This document shows positions 31,614 to 42,705 of a stretch of 64,000 nt of DNA, piece by piece (position 1 is the stretch's first letter; each line of letters begins with the position of its first letter). Below the pieces are notes generated by a model. The model saw only the letters and a program-made list of their open reading frames with translations, was not told where the DNA came from and did no database searches. This stretch comes from Limnephilus marmoratus (lineage: Eukaryota; Arthropoda; Insecta; Trichoptera; Limnephilidae). The position numbers and the translations under genes were made by a program. The stretch lies in contig OU862906.1 of NCBI GenBank assembly GCA_917880885.1, positions 60,554,665 to 60,618,664 of the forward strand, in the 5' to 3' direction.

Positions 31614-31696
31614 TTTATTTATTTATTTATTTATTGATTAACGCCCTTTTTCGGGGCTTTTACATTACATATGAATAATAAGAAAATACAAAGCAT

Positions 31697-32372
31697 TCAA
31701 TGTACATAACTGAACTGTCTCAGTAACAATATTTTATATTTGTTTACACATAAATTGAAGATGTCCACTGACTTGGTATAATTGTTTCCCTCCATTAGTA
31801 TTCTGGGCAAAGAAGAATACATATGGTAGTTAGTTCCAGAATTTCTACACTGAAATAAATCTTGACTTCTAGTATTACGTTGTGGAATCCGGAAGCTTAT
31901 CAATTCTAGCAATACCGGACTATCAACTAAATCATTTAGAATTTTATATAGAAATACCAAGTCAGAGAAAATTCTTCTGTCGGACAATTTGAGCATATTC
32001 AAATCATTTAAAATACCTAGTGTTGTAGTTCAACATATTAGCTGGAATACCCATTTTAAAATTTAGAAAACGTAAGAATTTGTTTTGAATTCTTTCAATA
32101 GCTTGAACATGTATACTATAATGTGGATTCCAGACGTGAGAATTGTACTCAAGTTGACTTCTAACATAGTCAAAATATAACAGTTTAATACACTTTATAT
32201 TGTTAAAATTTCTAGTAAGCCTAGTTATAAATCCCAACATTTTTAAGCCATTATTAGAGATTTCTGTTATGTGGTTAACAAATGAAAAATTTGATTGAAA
32301 AGTGATGCCTAAGTCTTTAATTTGTGTTAATGTCTGAAGGGCATTGTTATCAATGTTGTAATTGTAAATCAC
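31697..32372 (-). pseudogene. LINE copy 1 ORF2, C-terminal region
   Basis: Two frames joined by a shift near 32003 give TLTQIKDLGITFQSNFSFVN, LKMLGFITRLTRNFNNIK and YVRSQLEYNSHVWNPHYSIH, then ILNDLVDSPVLLELISFRIP. They parallel 36420-37091 of copy 2 almost residue by residue, which has one continuous frame there. This is the domain after the reverse transcriptase. Confidence 0.85.
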
Positions 32373-32446
32373 TGGATTTTTTATTCGAAAAAATCTAACT
32401 ATTTGACATTTTGAGATATTTAGGTAAAGTCTATTTTCATTACACC

Positions 32447-33415
32447 TGGATACGCGCCATAAATATATTTGGATCCATTTCCTTAATCAATTAATAATTT
32501 ATGCTATGAGACCATGAGGGCGCCAACTCCTACACTAGGCAACTTGAAACAGCAGAAATTCGAATGCTTAGATGGTCGGCAGGAGTATCATTAAAAGATA
32601 AGATCAAAAGTTCACGCATTCGTGGTAGCCTGGGTGTCACAGACATAAATAGCAAGCTGGAAGAACGACAGTTGAGATGGTATGGACATATAAGACGGAG
32701 ACCATCAGACCACACTGTGAGGCAGGCAATGTCTATGGAGCTTCATCGACAGTCATCCAAAGGAAGACCGAAGAACTCCTGGACGACTCAATGTTCCAAA
32801 ATTCTTCGAAGAAACGGCCTGGATGAAGGCGATACCCAGAACAGAAGATATTACAACCTGAGAACGAGAAGAGCCGACCCCAACAGCCTACCTAGGCAAT
32901 GAGTTGGGACAGCGCAAAGGAAGAAGAGACGTTTTTGTATTGTATTGAATTTACCTATGTGACTTGAGATGCAGTATATTCATGCATTTCCTTACCTTTG
33001 TGAATCAGGCAATTACTTCTGACGGGAGTGTCAGTAAAAGGCCAAGAGATGTCGCTCCTAGTCACGCATAATCGAATAATTCATCCAATACTTGAATTAT
33101 TGTTGTACAAGATTGTGATTGTGGCACGTATTATTAATATGCAAATTTATTCATTGTTGAAACTTCCTTGCTGTGTGAAACATCTGTTAAGATTATGCAA
33201 TACCGCCTTGATATTTTTTAATGAAAAGAAGTGTCTTTTGTGTTGGACATCGTGGACGAGCTGCATTCTCTGAGTGAGTATTGTTTGTTTTCACTTTGGA
33301 ATTTGGAATTGCTGGGTCAACTGTTTTTGTGTCACATAGGGAAGAATTCAATTTTCGTTAATTTACATAGGGTAGTCATCTCCCTCATGTCAGGGGCTAT
33401 TTACACGCCCCTACA
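32447..33415. mobile_element. probable solo LTR inserted in LINE copy 1
   Basis: Copy 2 is continuous across this point (GTCTATTTTCATTACACC then AAATTAACAATTTG). Copy 1 has 969 extra bp there, beginning TGGATACGCG and ending CGCCCCTACA, with a perfect 5-bp duplication ACACC on both sides (32442-32446 and 33416-33420). TG...CA ends plus a 5-bp duplication are the marks of an LTR. No gag or pol is present, so it would be a solo LTR. It carries a LINE fragment at 32520-32937. An alternative is a short non-autonomous LTR element. Confidence 0.65.
32520..32937 (+). pseudogene. RTE-like LINE 3' fragment inside the LTR
   Basis: A 112-codon open frame from 32564 gives MLRWSAGVSLKDKIKSSRIR, RQLRWYGHIRRRPSDHTVRQ and NSLPRQ. 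It is nearly identical to the 3' end of the LINE at 49064-51721 on the other strand. It stops at the same 3' terminus (GCGCAAAGGAAGAAGAG). It is therefore a 5'-truncated insertion of that family within the LTR. Confidence 0.85.
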
Positions 33416-34088
33416 ACACCAAATTAATAATTTATTGATATTATCTTGAAGAATGTTGCAATGGTGAATATTTTGAATAATTCTAAAAATTTTGAGGTCA
33501 TCAGCAAAAAGTAAAATGATTACATCATAAAATATTTTTGTAAGATCATTTATAAACAAGATAAATAAGATTGGACCAAGGTGTGAATCCTGTGGAACTC
33601 CACTTGTTGCATAATTTATTTCCGACAGAGAGGATTTTATTCTAACAATTTGTTGTCTTCCAGTAAGATAGCTTTCAAACCAGGCTAATATATTGCCACG
33701 TATACCAAGTTTTTCTAATTTCCAAATGAGAATTTTATGAGAAACTGTGTCAAAGGCTTTACTAAAATCAGTATAAATAGAGTCTACTTGTTTTTTTTTC
33801 TTTGAAAGCATTGGTTATAAAATTTTCATAAATAATTAAGTTGGACAAAGTACTTCTACCTGGCACAAATCCAAACTGGTGAGGTGATATTATAGGTTTT
33901 ATTTGTGATAAAAGTTTGTCAAGTAGTATCAGACTTTCAAAGAGTTTCGGTATGGTGGATTGAATGTATATTGGTCTGTAATTACAAACATCACTTTTAT
34001 CACCTTTTTTGAAAATTGGAGTTAAATAACTAATTTTCCACCTATCGGGAAAAATTCCACTGGATAAAGATAGGTTAAAAAGTTTGGA
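33401..34088 (-). pseudogene. LINE copy 1 ORF2, reverse transcriptase part
   Basis: A frame of 136 codons at 33401-33811 gives KKKQVDSIYTDFSKAFDTVS, TSGVPQDSHLGPILFILF and LLFADDLKIFRI. The usual GVPQGS is GVPQDS here, and FADD is the catalytic pair. Upstream to 34088 the sequence continues in other frames (shift in the poly-T/A at 33789-33800). The matching copy 2 region is intact. Confidence 0.85.
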
Positions 34089-35624
34089 TCATGGAAGAGC
34101 AATTACTTTGATACATTCTTTGATAAATATTGTTGGGATATTATCTGGCCCAGCAGATTTGTGGATATCTAAGGATTTAACTTTAGTAATTACATCAGAG
34201 ATACTTATGGTACACTGTGAAATATCAAGAGTTTCATCTAGAGTTGTTGTTGGATTAGGAGCATTATTTGAGTCTGTTGTATAAACACTTTTAAAATTTT
34301 TTGCAAATAAGTTAACAATACCATTAGTATTATTGCTATGGCTGCCATTTAGGTGCATAATACTGGGGAATTCAGAATCATCTTCTTTAAGAGATTTCGA
34401 GTATTTCCAAAAATAACTAACATTATTTATTATGGAATTTTGAATTTCATTTATATAGTTACGGTAGCAGGTCATAGACATTTTTTTACACGAAGTTCTT
34501 AAATCTTTAAATTCAATGTAATCAGAATATTTTTGAAATAATTTATATTCTTTATGTTTAAGTTTTTTGGTGACAAGTAGATTTATAAGTTCTTTGGAGT
34601 ACCATTTTGGATAGGTATTTGGCTTACATTTCATGGTTGGAATATACATGCTAATAGCATTTTCCAAAACAGAATAAAATTTATTGGTAGCTGTGTTGAT
34701 ATCATCATATTGCACAGATGACCAATCAAAAGAGACAAGATAATTACAAATTTGCTCATAATCAGTTTTGAAAAAATTTTTGTAACTGAAAGACAGTTTA
34801 CAAGTATTAACATGTACATTAGAAATAATAACTTCTAGTGGAGGATGATAAGTGTCAATTGGCACCAGCGGCTCACTACATTCTTCAATTACTAGTGACT
34901 CTAAATTATAAAAACATAAGTCTAGAGTACGATTATTTTCATTTGGTATAGTATTTGCCTGATTCAGACCTAAGAATAACGCCATGTCTAGAATAATGCG
35001 TTCCGACTCACTAACACAGATATTATTGTCACTGTTCACCCAGTTCACTTTTGGAAGGTTATAATCACCAGCAAGCAAAAATGTTGCACTAGGATTCCTT
35101 TTTAAAATAGTTTCCACTTCCTCACTATGACACCTGTATACTTCATTGCTTGAATTTGGTGGGATATAAATACAGCCCACAATAATCATTTTATTCCTGG
35201 CAACATTCACTTGAAGGAAGATTTGCTCAAGTTGTTTGTGTTTAGTTGTAATTAAGTTTGCTTTATATTTCTTGCTGATAGCGATTAAAACACCACCACC
35301 TCTGCTTTTAGCACTTGTCAATGTATTTCTATCTAATCTGTGTACATTATGATTTATGAAGCCTAATTCATTAGAATGAATATTTGGCTCTAACCACGTT
35401 TCAGAGAGTAGTACAAAGTCATGCTCTAACATTGGTATTGTAGACTGAAGAAAATTCAATTTTGTTTTAAGGCCTCTGACATTCTGGTAGTATATTTTCA
35501 TTTTGTTTAGTTTTATCCTATTACTTCTGTTTTTCTGATTTGACCTCTGCTTTACTGATTTGATGACGTTGTGTGAGAAAGTAGGGGAGTGTGAATGTTT
35601 ATTGGTGGAGCTTATTAATGGCAT
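34089..35624 (-). pseudogene. LINE copy 1 ORF2, endonuclease part
   Basis: 511 codons open from ATG at 35624. Apurinic-like endonuclease motifs: YYQNVRGLKTKLNFLQS, LLSETWLEPNIHSNELGFIN, GGGVLIAISKKY, GCIYIPPNSSNEVYR and LLAGDYNLPKVNW. The frame ends at a stop after SAGPDNIPTIFIKECIKVIA (the start of the reverse transcriptase), where copy 2 reads on. The start codon overlaps the end of ORF1 by ATGCCATTAA. Expected full ORF2 is ~950 residues. Confidence 0.88.
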
Positions 35625-36268
35625 AAAAAATCGATTTTCTTTTTTTCTGCTTCAATTTTTCTCAAATGTACTGAACATTCATCACTCCAAGCAAAATGGT
35701 CAGTTGGCAATTTTAATTTTAGTTTTTCATTAATTTTTTTGCAGTTAATGCACTGAACATCATTTTTACAGTTTTCATTGTCATGTGCTTCGGAACATCG
35801 AGTGCATGCTTTTTCACTTCTGCAGTCTTGTGCTTTGTGCATATAGCCATTGCACTTGTAACATTTTAGAAGAGAGATGTTGTCGAAAACTCTACATCTA
35901 TCCCATCCAATATTAACTTTACCTTCGTGTAGCATTTTCTCGTATGTTATTCCATCAACTTCCGTGAAAATGGTGTAATTAACGTCGCCTCGTTTGGTTT
36001 TCACTTCTTTTATAAATTTTACCTCAATTTTAGATTCAACTGTTTCAAGGTAATCATTTTGCATCTTAATTTTTGAAACAATTTCATCTGGAGTATATTT
36101 ATCAGATAAACCAATAATTTTTAGTTTTGGATACTTAGGTTTTGGGGTATTAACATCATATTTTTTTCCCATCTTAGAAATAATTTGTTCTTCCATTTTT
36201 TTCGTTGAGGCTACATTTTTGCATTCTACTATTACCGCCCCTTGTTTGAAATTTCTAATTCCGGTCAC
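35615..36268 (-). CDS. LINE copy 1 ORF1, zinc-knuckle protein
   Basis: 217 codons encode a nucleic-acid-binding ORF1 protein with three CCHC/CCCC-type knuckles. These are CYKCNGYMHKAQDC, CTRCSEAHDNENC and CINCKKINEKLKLK...DEC near the C-terminus, where the Cys spacing loosens. The upstream part (GIRNFKQGAVIVECKN, KLKIIGLSDKYTPDEIVSKI) has the RRM-like/PRE-C2HC look of jockey-clade ORF1s. Compared with copy 2 the frame is broken upstream by a shift near 36325, so the true start is lost. Its stop codon lies inside the ORF2 start. Confidence 0.85.
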   Translation of the reverse strand: MTGIRNFKQGAVIVECKNVASTKKMEEQIISKMGKKYDVNTPKPKYPKLKIIGLSDKYTPDEIVSKIKMQNDYLETVESKIEVKFIKEVKTKRGDVNYTIFTEVDGITYEKMLHEGKVNIGWDRCRVFDNISLLKCYKCNGYMHKAQDCRSEKACTRCSEAHDNENCKNDVQCINCKKINEKLKLKLPTDHFAWSDECSVHLRKIEAEKKKIDFLCH

Positions 36269-36419
36269 ACCAAAATTTACAGGATCTATATTTTGTTTTA
36301 TTTCATCTTTTGTAACTGTATTTTTTGATCCTTATCTTTTGGCTTTATGATTTATTTATTTATTTATTAACGCCCTTTTTCGGGGCTTTTACATATGAAT
36401 AGTAAGAAATACACAGTAT

Positions 36420-37091
36420 TTATTGTACATAACTGAACTGCCTTCGTAACAATATTTTATATTTGTTTAAAGATAAATTGAAGATGTCCACTGACTTGGT
36501 ATAATTGTTTCCCTCCATTAGTATTCTGGGCAAAGAGGAATACATATGATAGTTAGTTCCAGAATTACTGCACTGAAATAAATCCTGACTTCTAGTATTA
36601 CGTATTGGAATCCGGAAGCTTATCAATTCGAGCAATATCGGACTGTCAACTAAATCATTTAGAATTTTATACAGAAATACCAAGTCAGTGAAAGTTCTTC
36701 TGTCTGACAATTTCAGCATATTCATATCATTCAAAATAGTATTGTAGTTCAACATAACTGCTGGAATACCCATTTTAAAATTAAGAAAACGTAAGAATTT
36801 GTTTTGTATTCTTTCAACAGCTTGTACATGTATATTGTAATATGGGTTCCAGACGGGAGAATTGTATTCAAGTTGACTTCTAACATATGCAAAATATAAC
36901 AGTTTTATACACTTAATATTGTTAAAATTTCTAGTTAGCCTAGTTGTAAATCCCAACATTTTTAAGGCCTTATTAGAGATTTCTGTTATGTGGTTAACAA
37001 ATGAAAGATTAGATTGAAAAGTGATGCCCAAGTCTTTAATTTGTGTTAATGTCTCCAGAGTATTGTTATCAATGCTGTAATTGAAGATCAC
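36420..37091 (-). pseudogene. LINE copy 2 ORF2, C-terminal region
   Basis: A 223-codon open frame: TLTQIKDLGITFQSNLSFVN, KALKMLGFTTRLTRNFNNIK, YVRSQLEYNSPVWNPYYNIH, ILNDLVDSPILLELISFRIP. It overlaps the end of the reverse-transcriptase frame by 4 nt in another frame, so ORF2 has suffered one shift near 37090. The domain's role after the reverse transcriptase is not established. Confidence 0.88.
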
Positions 37092-38233
37092 TGGATTTTT
37101 ATTCGAGAAAATCTAACTATATGACATTTTGAGATATTTAAGTAAAGTCTATTTTCATTACACCAAATTAACAATTTGTTGATATTATCTTGAAGAATGT
37201 TGCAATGATAAATATTTTGAATTATTCTAAAAATTTTGAGGTCATCAGCAAAAAGTAAGATAAATACATCATGAAATATTTTTGTAAGATCATTTATAAA
37301 CAAGATAAATAATATTGGGCCAAGGTGTGAACCCTGTGGAACTCCACTTGTTGCATAAATTTTTTCCGACAATGAGGATTTTATTCTAACAATTTGTTGT
37401 CTTCCAGTAAGATAGCTTTCAAACCAGGCTAATATACTGCCACGTATACCAAGCTTTTCTAATTTCCAAATGAGAATTTTATGGGAAACTGAATCAAAAG
37501 CTTTACTAAAATCAGTATAGACAGAGTCTACTTGTTTTTTTTCTTTAAAAGTATTGGTTATAAAATTTTCATAAATAATCAAGTTAGAAAGTGTACTTCT
37601 ACCTGGCATAAATCCAAACTGGTAAGGTGATATTACAGGTTTAATTTGGGCAAAAAGTTTGTCAAGTATTAGGCTTTCAAATAGTTTCGGTATGGTGGAT
37701 TGAATGCATATTGGTCTATAATTACAAACATCACTTTTATCGCCCTTTTTGAAAATTGGAGTCAAATAACTATGTTTCCACACATCGGGAAAAATTCCAC
37801 TGGATAAAGATAAATTAAAAAGTTTGGTTAATGGAAGAGCAATTACTTTGATACATTCTTTGATAAATATTGTGGGGATATTATCCGGTCCTGCAGATTT
37901 GTTGATATCTAATGATTTAACTTTAGTTACTACATCAGAGAGACTTATGGTACACTGCGAAATATCAAGAATTTCATCTAGAGTTGTTGATGGAAGAGGA
38001 GCATTATTTGCGTCTGTTGAATAAACACTTTTAAAAAATTTTGCAAACAAGTTAACAATACCATCAGTATTATTGCTATGGCTGCCATTTAGGTGCATAA
38101 TACTGGGGAATTCAGAATCATCTTCTTTAAGAGATTTCGAATATTTCCAAAAATAATTAACATTGTTTATTATGGAATTTTGAATTTCATTTATATGGTT
38201 ACGGTAGCAAGTCATAGACATTTTTTTACACAA
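37088..38233 (-). pseudogene. LINE copy 2 ORF2, reverse transcriptase
   Basis: 381 codons holding the full reverse-transcriptase domain: SAGPDNIPTIFIKECIK, LTPIFKKGDKSDVCNYRPI, YQFGFMPGRSTLSNLI, SVYTDFSKAFDSVSHKIL, GVPQGSHLGPILF and LLFADDLKIF. FADD carries the catalytic aspartates. A frame change at ~38236 separates it from the endonuclease part. Confidence 0.92.
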
Positions 38234-38238
38234 AGTTC

Positions 38239-39282
38239 TTAAATATTTAAATTCACTGTAATCAGAATTTTTTTATATAATTTATATTCTTTATGTTTAA
38301 GTTTTTTGGTGATAAGTAGATTTACAAGTTCTTTGGTGTACCATTTTGGATAGGTGTTTGGCTTACATATTACGGTTGGAACATAGATGCTAATAGCCTT
38401 TCCCAAAACAGAATAAAATTTATTTGTAGCTGTGTTAATATCATCATATTGCACAGATGACCAATCAAAAGAGAGGAGATAATTACATATTTTCTCGTAA
38501 TCACTTTTGAAAAAATTTTGGTAACTGAAAGACAGTTTACAGGTATTATCATGTACATTAGAAATAATAACTTCCAGTGGAGGATGATAACCATCAATGG
38601 GCACCAGCGGTTCACTACATTCTTCAATTACTAGTGACTCTAAGTTAGAAAAACATAAGTCTAGAGTACGATTATTTACATTTGATAAAGTATTTGCCTG
38701 ATTCAGGCCTAGAAATAACGCCATGTCTAGAATAATGCGTTCAGACTCACTCACACTGATATTATTGTCCCTGTTCACCCAATTCACATTTGGAAGATTA
38801 TAATCACCAGCAAGCAAAAATGTTGCATTAGCATGCTTTTTTAATATAACTTCCACTTCCTCACTATGGCACCTGTATACTTCATTGCTTGAATTTGGTG
38901 GGATATAAATACAACCAACAATAATCTTTTTATTCCTGGCAACATTCACTTGCACGAAGATTTGTTCAAGAAGTTTGTGTTTAGTTTTAATTAAGTTTGA
39001 TTTATATTTCTTGCTGATAGCGATTAAAACCCCGCCACCTCTGCTTTTAGCACTTGTCAATGTATTTCTGTCTAATCTATACACATTATGATTTATAAAA
39101 CCTAATTCACTAGAATGAATATTAGGTTCTAACCATGTTTCAGAAAGTAGAATAAACTCGTGCCCAAACATTGGTAGTGTAGATTGAAGTAGACTTAATT
39201 TTGTTTTAAGGCCTCTGACATTTTGGTAGTACAGCTGGCAATTTTTTGTTTGGTGTTTTTTAGAGGAGTTTTTTAATGGCAT
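38239..39282 (-). pseudogene. LINE copy 2 ORF2, endonuclease
   Basis: 347 codons from ATG at 39282: CQLYYQNVRGLKTKLSLLQS, LLSETWLEPNIHSSELGFIN, GCIYIPPNSSNEVYR and LLAGDYNLPNVNW. This is the exonuclease/endonuclease/phosphatase fold that nicks the target. The frame is lost at KKILITVN near 38245 by a small indel relative to copy 1 (LFQKYSDYIEF). The start codon overlaps the ORF1 stop by 10 nt, as in copy 1. Confidence 0.92.
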
Positions 39283-40118
39283 AAAAAATCAATTTTCTTC
39301 TTTTCAGCTTCAATTTTCCTCAAATGTACCGAGCATTCATTACTCCAAGCATAATGGTCAGTTGGCAATTTTAATTTTAATTTCTCATTCATTTTTTTGC
39401 AGTTAATGTCGTTTTGACAGTTTACATTTTCATGTGCTTCGGAACATCGAGTGCAAGCTTTTTCACTTCTGCAGTCTTGTGCTTTGTGCATATAGCCATT
39501 GCACTTGTAACATTTTAGAAGTGAGATGTTGTCAAAAACCCGACATCTATCCCATCCAATATTTACTTTACCTTCTTGTAACATTATGTCGTAAGTTTTT
39601 CCATCGACTTCCATGAAAATGGTGAAGTTGACGTCACCTCGTTTAGTTTTTATTTCTTTTATATATTTTATGTCAATTTTCGCTTCAACTGTTTGCAGGT
39701 AATCATTTTGCATCTTAATTTTTGAAATAATTTCTTCTGGAGTGAATTTATCCGATAGACCAATAATTTTCAGTTTGGGATTCTTAGGTTTTGGTGTATT
39801 CACGTCATATTTTTTTCCCATCTTTGAAATTATTTGCTCTTCCATCTTTTTTGTTGCAGCTATATTCTTGCACTCTACTATTATAGCCCCTTGCTTAAAG
39901 TTTCTTATTCCGGTAACACCAAAATTAACAGGATCGATGTTTTGTTTTATTTCGTCCTTTGTTACGGTATTTTTTTGAGCCTTATCTTTTGGCTTAATAT
40001 ATAATAATGATGATGATAGGTTCATGTTTTTTACATTTTGTTGGTTCTTCAATAATTTTAACATTTTTCGTTGCTTCAGCATACGATTTAGAAACAATAC
40101 TTGATTTGAGATTTTCAA
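39273..40118 (-). CDS. LINE copy 2 ORF1, zinc-knuckle protein
   Basis: 281 codons: a lysine-rich N-terminus, then FGVTGIRNFKQGAIIVECKN, PKLKIIGLSDKFTPEEIISK and zinc knuckles CYKCNGYMHKAQDC and CTRCSEAHENVNC, then INCKKMNEKLKLK. It ends FLCH. It is longer at the N-terminus than copy 1. The true start may lie further upstream because the first Met is not followed by a recognised N-terminal motif. It would coat LINE RNA and ferry it to DNA in a functional element. Confidence 0.88.
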   Translation of the reverse strand: MKISNQVLFLNRMLKQRKMLKLLKNQQNVKNMNLSSSLLYIKPKDKAQKNTVTKDEIKQNIDPVNFGVTGIRNFKQGAIIVECKNIAATKKMEEQIISKMGKKYDVNTPKPKNPKLKIIGLSDKFTPEEIISKIKMQNDYLQTVEAKIDIKYIKEIKTKRGDVNFTIFMEVDGKTYDIMLQEGKVNIGWDRCRVFDNISLLKCYKCNGYMHKAQDCRSEKACTRCSEAHENVNCQNDINCKKMNEKLKLKLPTDHYAWSNECSVHLRKIEAEKKKIDFLCH

Positions 40119-40195
40119 TGTTCTTATCTATATTAGATAAGGATTGAAACAATCTGTTGAGTCCCTTTACTTTTTTACTTATTTACTCTTCTGTT

Positions 40196-41600
40196 CACAT
40201 AATTGATATATTTACCATATTATTTGTGTAGTTTACATCAGTTTAATCAAGTTATTGTACAAACGCCGTACTTTCAAAGTTGAACTGTCAGAATATTGTT
40301 TTATAGGTTACTTAAGATAAAATTTACATGAACAATTTTTTAATAAGTAATGTTTTCACATCCGCGGCCGTTTGTCAATTGAATAAAATTTTCAATGGGT
40401 TTTTTAGTAAGGCTGTGTGTTTATGATGCATTTAGCACAACTTTTATCTACAATTTCTAGGTCAATGCAAACTTTCAACAGGTACAACAGAGCTGTAGAT
40501 GCTTCCAGTACCGTCCCGGTGAAAGACCACTATTCTGAATCGAAATGTTGCTTGAAATGAGTTTAGCCGTGTTCGGTGTAAAGATCTGAATAGCTACGGA
40601 TTTTCCCACCTTCCTCTTTCTCAACCTTCTTTCTCTCCCCATTCCGTTCATTCTCGCAATGTATCCCAATTAGGGATGCCATAGTCTCACTGGCTTCGGT
40701 TAGTAGGGAGCAGTTAGGACTATTGTGTGGTATTCACATAATAAATAAGCTATAAAAATATCCATTTAACTATCAAAATATCAAGATTTCTAAAGGGTGG
40801 GTTGGAACTCTCACAAAGTCAGATGTTAAAACATTGATTCATTGTAAGAAAACTAGATTTTTTTTCAAATGTCATCGAAAGAATTTAACATAACTTTAGC
40901 CATGAAGCATGAAGCAAGTTTAAAAGTGACCTCTTACTGACAACAGCGTAATTATTTAGATTCTGTCAGGTAAATTATACTTGGTTTAATAAATTTGACA
41001 AAAAATTGCCAAATCCTCAATTAATTGTCTTGATTTATTATCGTTTCGCTAAACCGCTTCACTAGGTCAACTACTATATTTCAGTATGTAAATACAATTG
41101 ATAATGCTCATTTCTCAATCAAAGACACCATCATTTTAATTTCTCTTTCCTCCCCTCTGACCAACCTCTCTTTTCAACCATAATTGGAAAGGATGACCTA
41201 GAACAGGGGTCGACAGACCGCGGTTCGAGAGACGTACGCGGCTTTTTACTCAGGCGTTTGCAACTCTTCACACATCGACTCCAATTTCACCTGCAATCAA
41301 CCCGTCTTATCAGACAGAGTCGCCGAATGAACTTTGACCCAAACAGTATCAGTGTTGGCAACATAGCTCTTTTAAAACACTCCGGGTCATCAGCTCAAAT
41401 TGTTCAGCTTCTCAACTCCTTTTCCAAATACTCTACATCTTATTTTATACAGAACTCATTCACGTAAAATATTATTTCTTGAAAACTTTGTTTTTACCTC
41501 AAAATTTCTTTAGCCACCAGAAGATAATAATTATGTATATTGTAAATATTTAGAAAATCTTGAGGCACGTGTATCGTGAATATGGTAAAGCGCGTTTTCA
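40196..41600. other. intron with a possible hAT end fragment
   Basis: Near 41205 the run CAGGGGTCGACAGACCGCGG followed by ACGCGGCTTTTT resembles the left end of the hAT at 46233 (CAGGGGTGGGGAAACTGCGA, TGCGGCTTTTT). It may be a truncated relative ending around 41575. The rest is unassigned. Confidence 0.35.
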
Positions 41601-41850
41601 TTCTGCGACGAAATATCCTACGAACAAACTTCCCCAACAAAATAATACTAAAACATAACCTAACCTTACCTAACCTAATTTAACTTAACCTAACCTAACA
41701 AAAAAATGGGACAAAAGTAATACAGATAACAATAATTACAGGATGTCTGTATTATTTTTGCCCCATTTTTTTGTTAGGTTAGGTTAGGTTCGGTTTTAGT
41801 AGATATTTTGCTGGGGGATGTTTTATCCGTAGGATATTTTGTCGGAGGAC
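41601..41850. repeat. foldback element with inverted CCTAA/TTAGG runs
   Basis: Left arm GCGACGAAATATCCTACG and AACCTAACC runs; right arm GTTAGGTTAGGTTAGG and CGTAGGATATTTTGTCG. ATGGGACAAAAGTAATACAG is opposed by its near inverse just inside the arms. It is a palindromic, non-coding element. The repeat inside matches the insect telomere unit TTAGG but is short and imperfect on the left. Confidence 0.7.
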
Positions 41851-42705
41851 ATTTTGTCGCGGGATGAAAAGTCGCGGAACCGTGAATATTGTCAAAACTG
41901 CGTACACTAATTGTTGTGTAAGTTGTGTTTAACTTCACGCATTCCATCCAACTAAATTGGTAATAATCAATAACTTATTAATAAGGTTACATTAAAAAGT
42001 CTCAGTTAACTTTAGACCGTGAGGGAAATGGAACTGGAAGATGTCATTTGCCATGGCTAAGGTACTTACAGCTTTGGACCGGGTTGGATGCCGCTGCTTT
42101 CATTTCTTCCCAAACTTCCTCATTCCCTACCACTCTTCCTTCACCACCCACATTTTCCAAAATAGGATGCCATAGTTCTACTGCCTACGGGAAGTTTGAA
42201 GTTTTAAGTGGTACCGCGTAAAATAAAAATAATCCTCGTAGATAATGAAGTCAACATTCAAGTGCTTCAAAGCTTCAAGTGGTTTTGGTAAAAAAATAAC
42301 GATACAGTAAAACCACGACCATGTTGGTCTGCTTCTGACTGCTAATATTATGATGTTAGTATAGTTTTAGAGGCGTAAATCCAACCGGTATGAGTGTTCA
42401 GATTAACCCTAGAAGATAATCTCAATCGTTTCGACTAACAATGTAAATTAACAATGACTAGTTCTGCATTCCAATTCAAGTCAACTGGAATTTTCAATTT
42501 ACGATATCCTTTGTTAAACTTGTCTGCGGAGAACAAGTGGTACTTAAGAATGTCTAAATTGTATCTAAATATATTTGAAAAAAATTTAAATATATGTTTT
42601 TTTCTAGTATTTTACAAGAGAATGTACCTATATTTTTTTAAAAGAAAGACAAACATTCCCGGGTTACGAATAACCCAACAATGTTTGAAAATCTCCCACT
42701 ACCAC
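41851..42705. other. intron, nothing firmly recognised
   Basis: Blocks near 42060-42190 (CTTCCTCATTCCCTACC, GGATGCCATAGTTCTACTGCCT) resemble 40600-40700 (GGGATGCCATAGTCTCACTGGCT). This suggests an unassigned two-copy repeat. No gene is seen. Confidence 0.35.

Larger units (their letters stand above)
31614..36350 (-). mobile_element. jockey/CR1-like LINE, copy 1
   Basis: Minus-strand LINE. The 3' tail is (AAAT)n at 31614-31634, preceded by a short UTR with AAAAGCCCCGAAAAAGGGCG. The 5' end is truncated at ~36350 and abuts the 3' tail of copy 2. The order is ORF1 (zinc knuckles), then ORF2 (endonuclease, reverse transcriptase, C-terminal region). A 969-bp LTR-like insertion splits ORF2 at 32447-33415. 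Compared with copy 2, ORF2 has a stop at 34089 and several frame changes, so the copy is dead. Confidence 0.9.
36351..40195 (-). mobile_element. jockey/CR1-like LINE, copy 2
   Basis: Same family and orientation as copy 1, directly upstream of it in LINE direction. Its tail is (AAAT)n at 36351-36366. ORF1 is complete through its C-terminus, and ORF2 is interrupted only by frame changes near 38236 and 37090. The 5' end is uncertain; similarity-based support runs out near 40195 because copy 1 is shorter. It lies in the 23-kb ABCG intron between exons A and B, on the gene's strand. Confidence 0.88.

Noticed and set aside
39273..40118. Host zinc-finger protein
   Set aside because: The zinc-knuckle frame overlaps a reverse-transcriptase ORF by 10 nt and is repeated in the adjacent LINE copy, so it is LINE ORF1.
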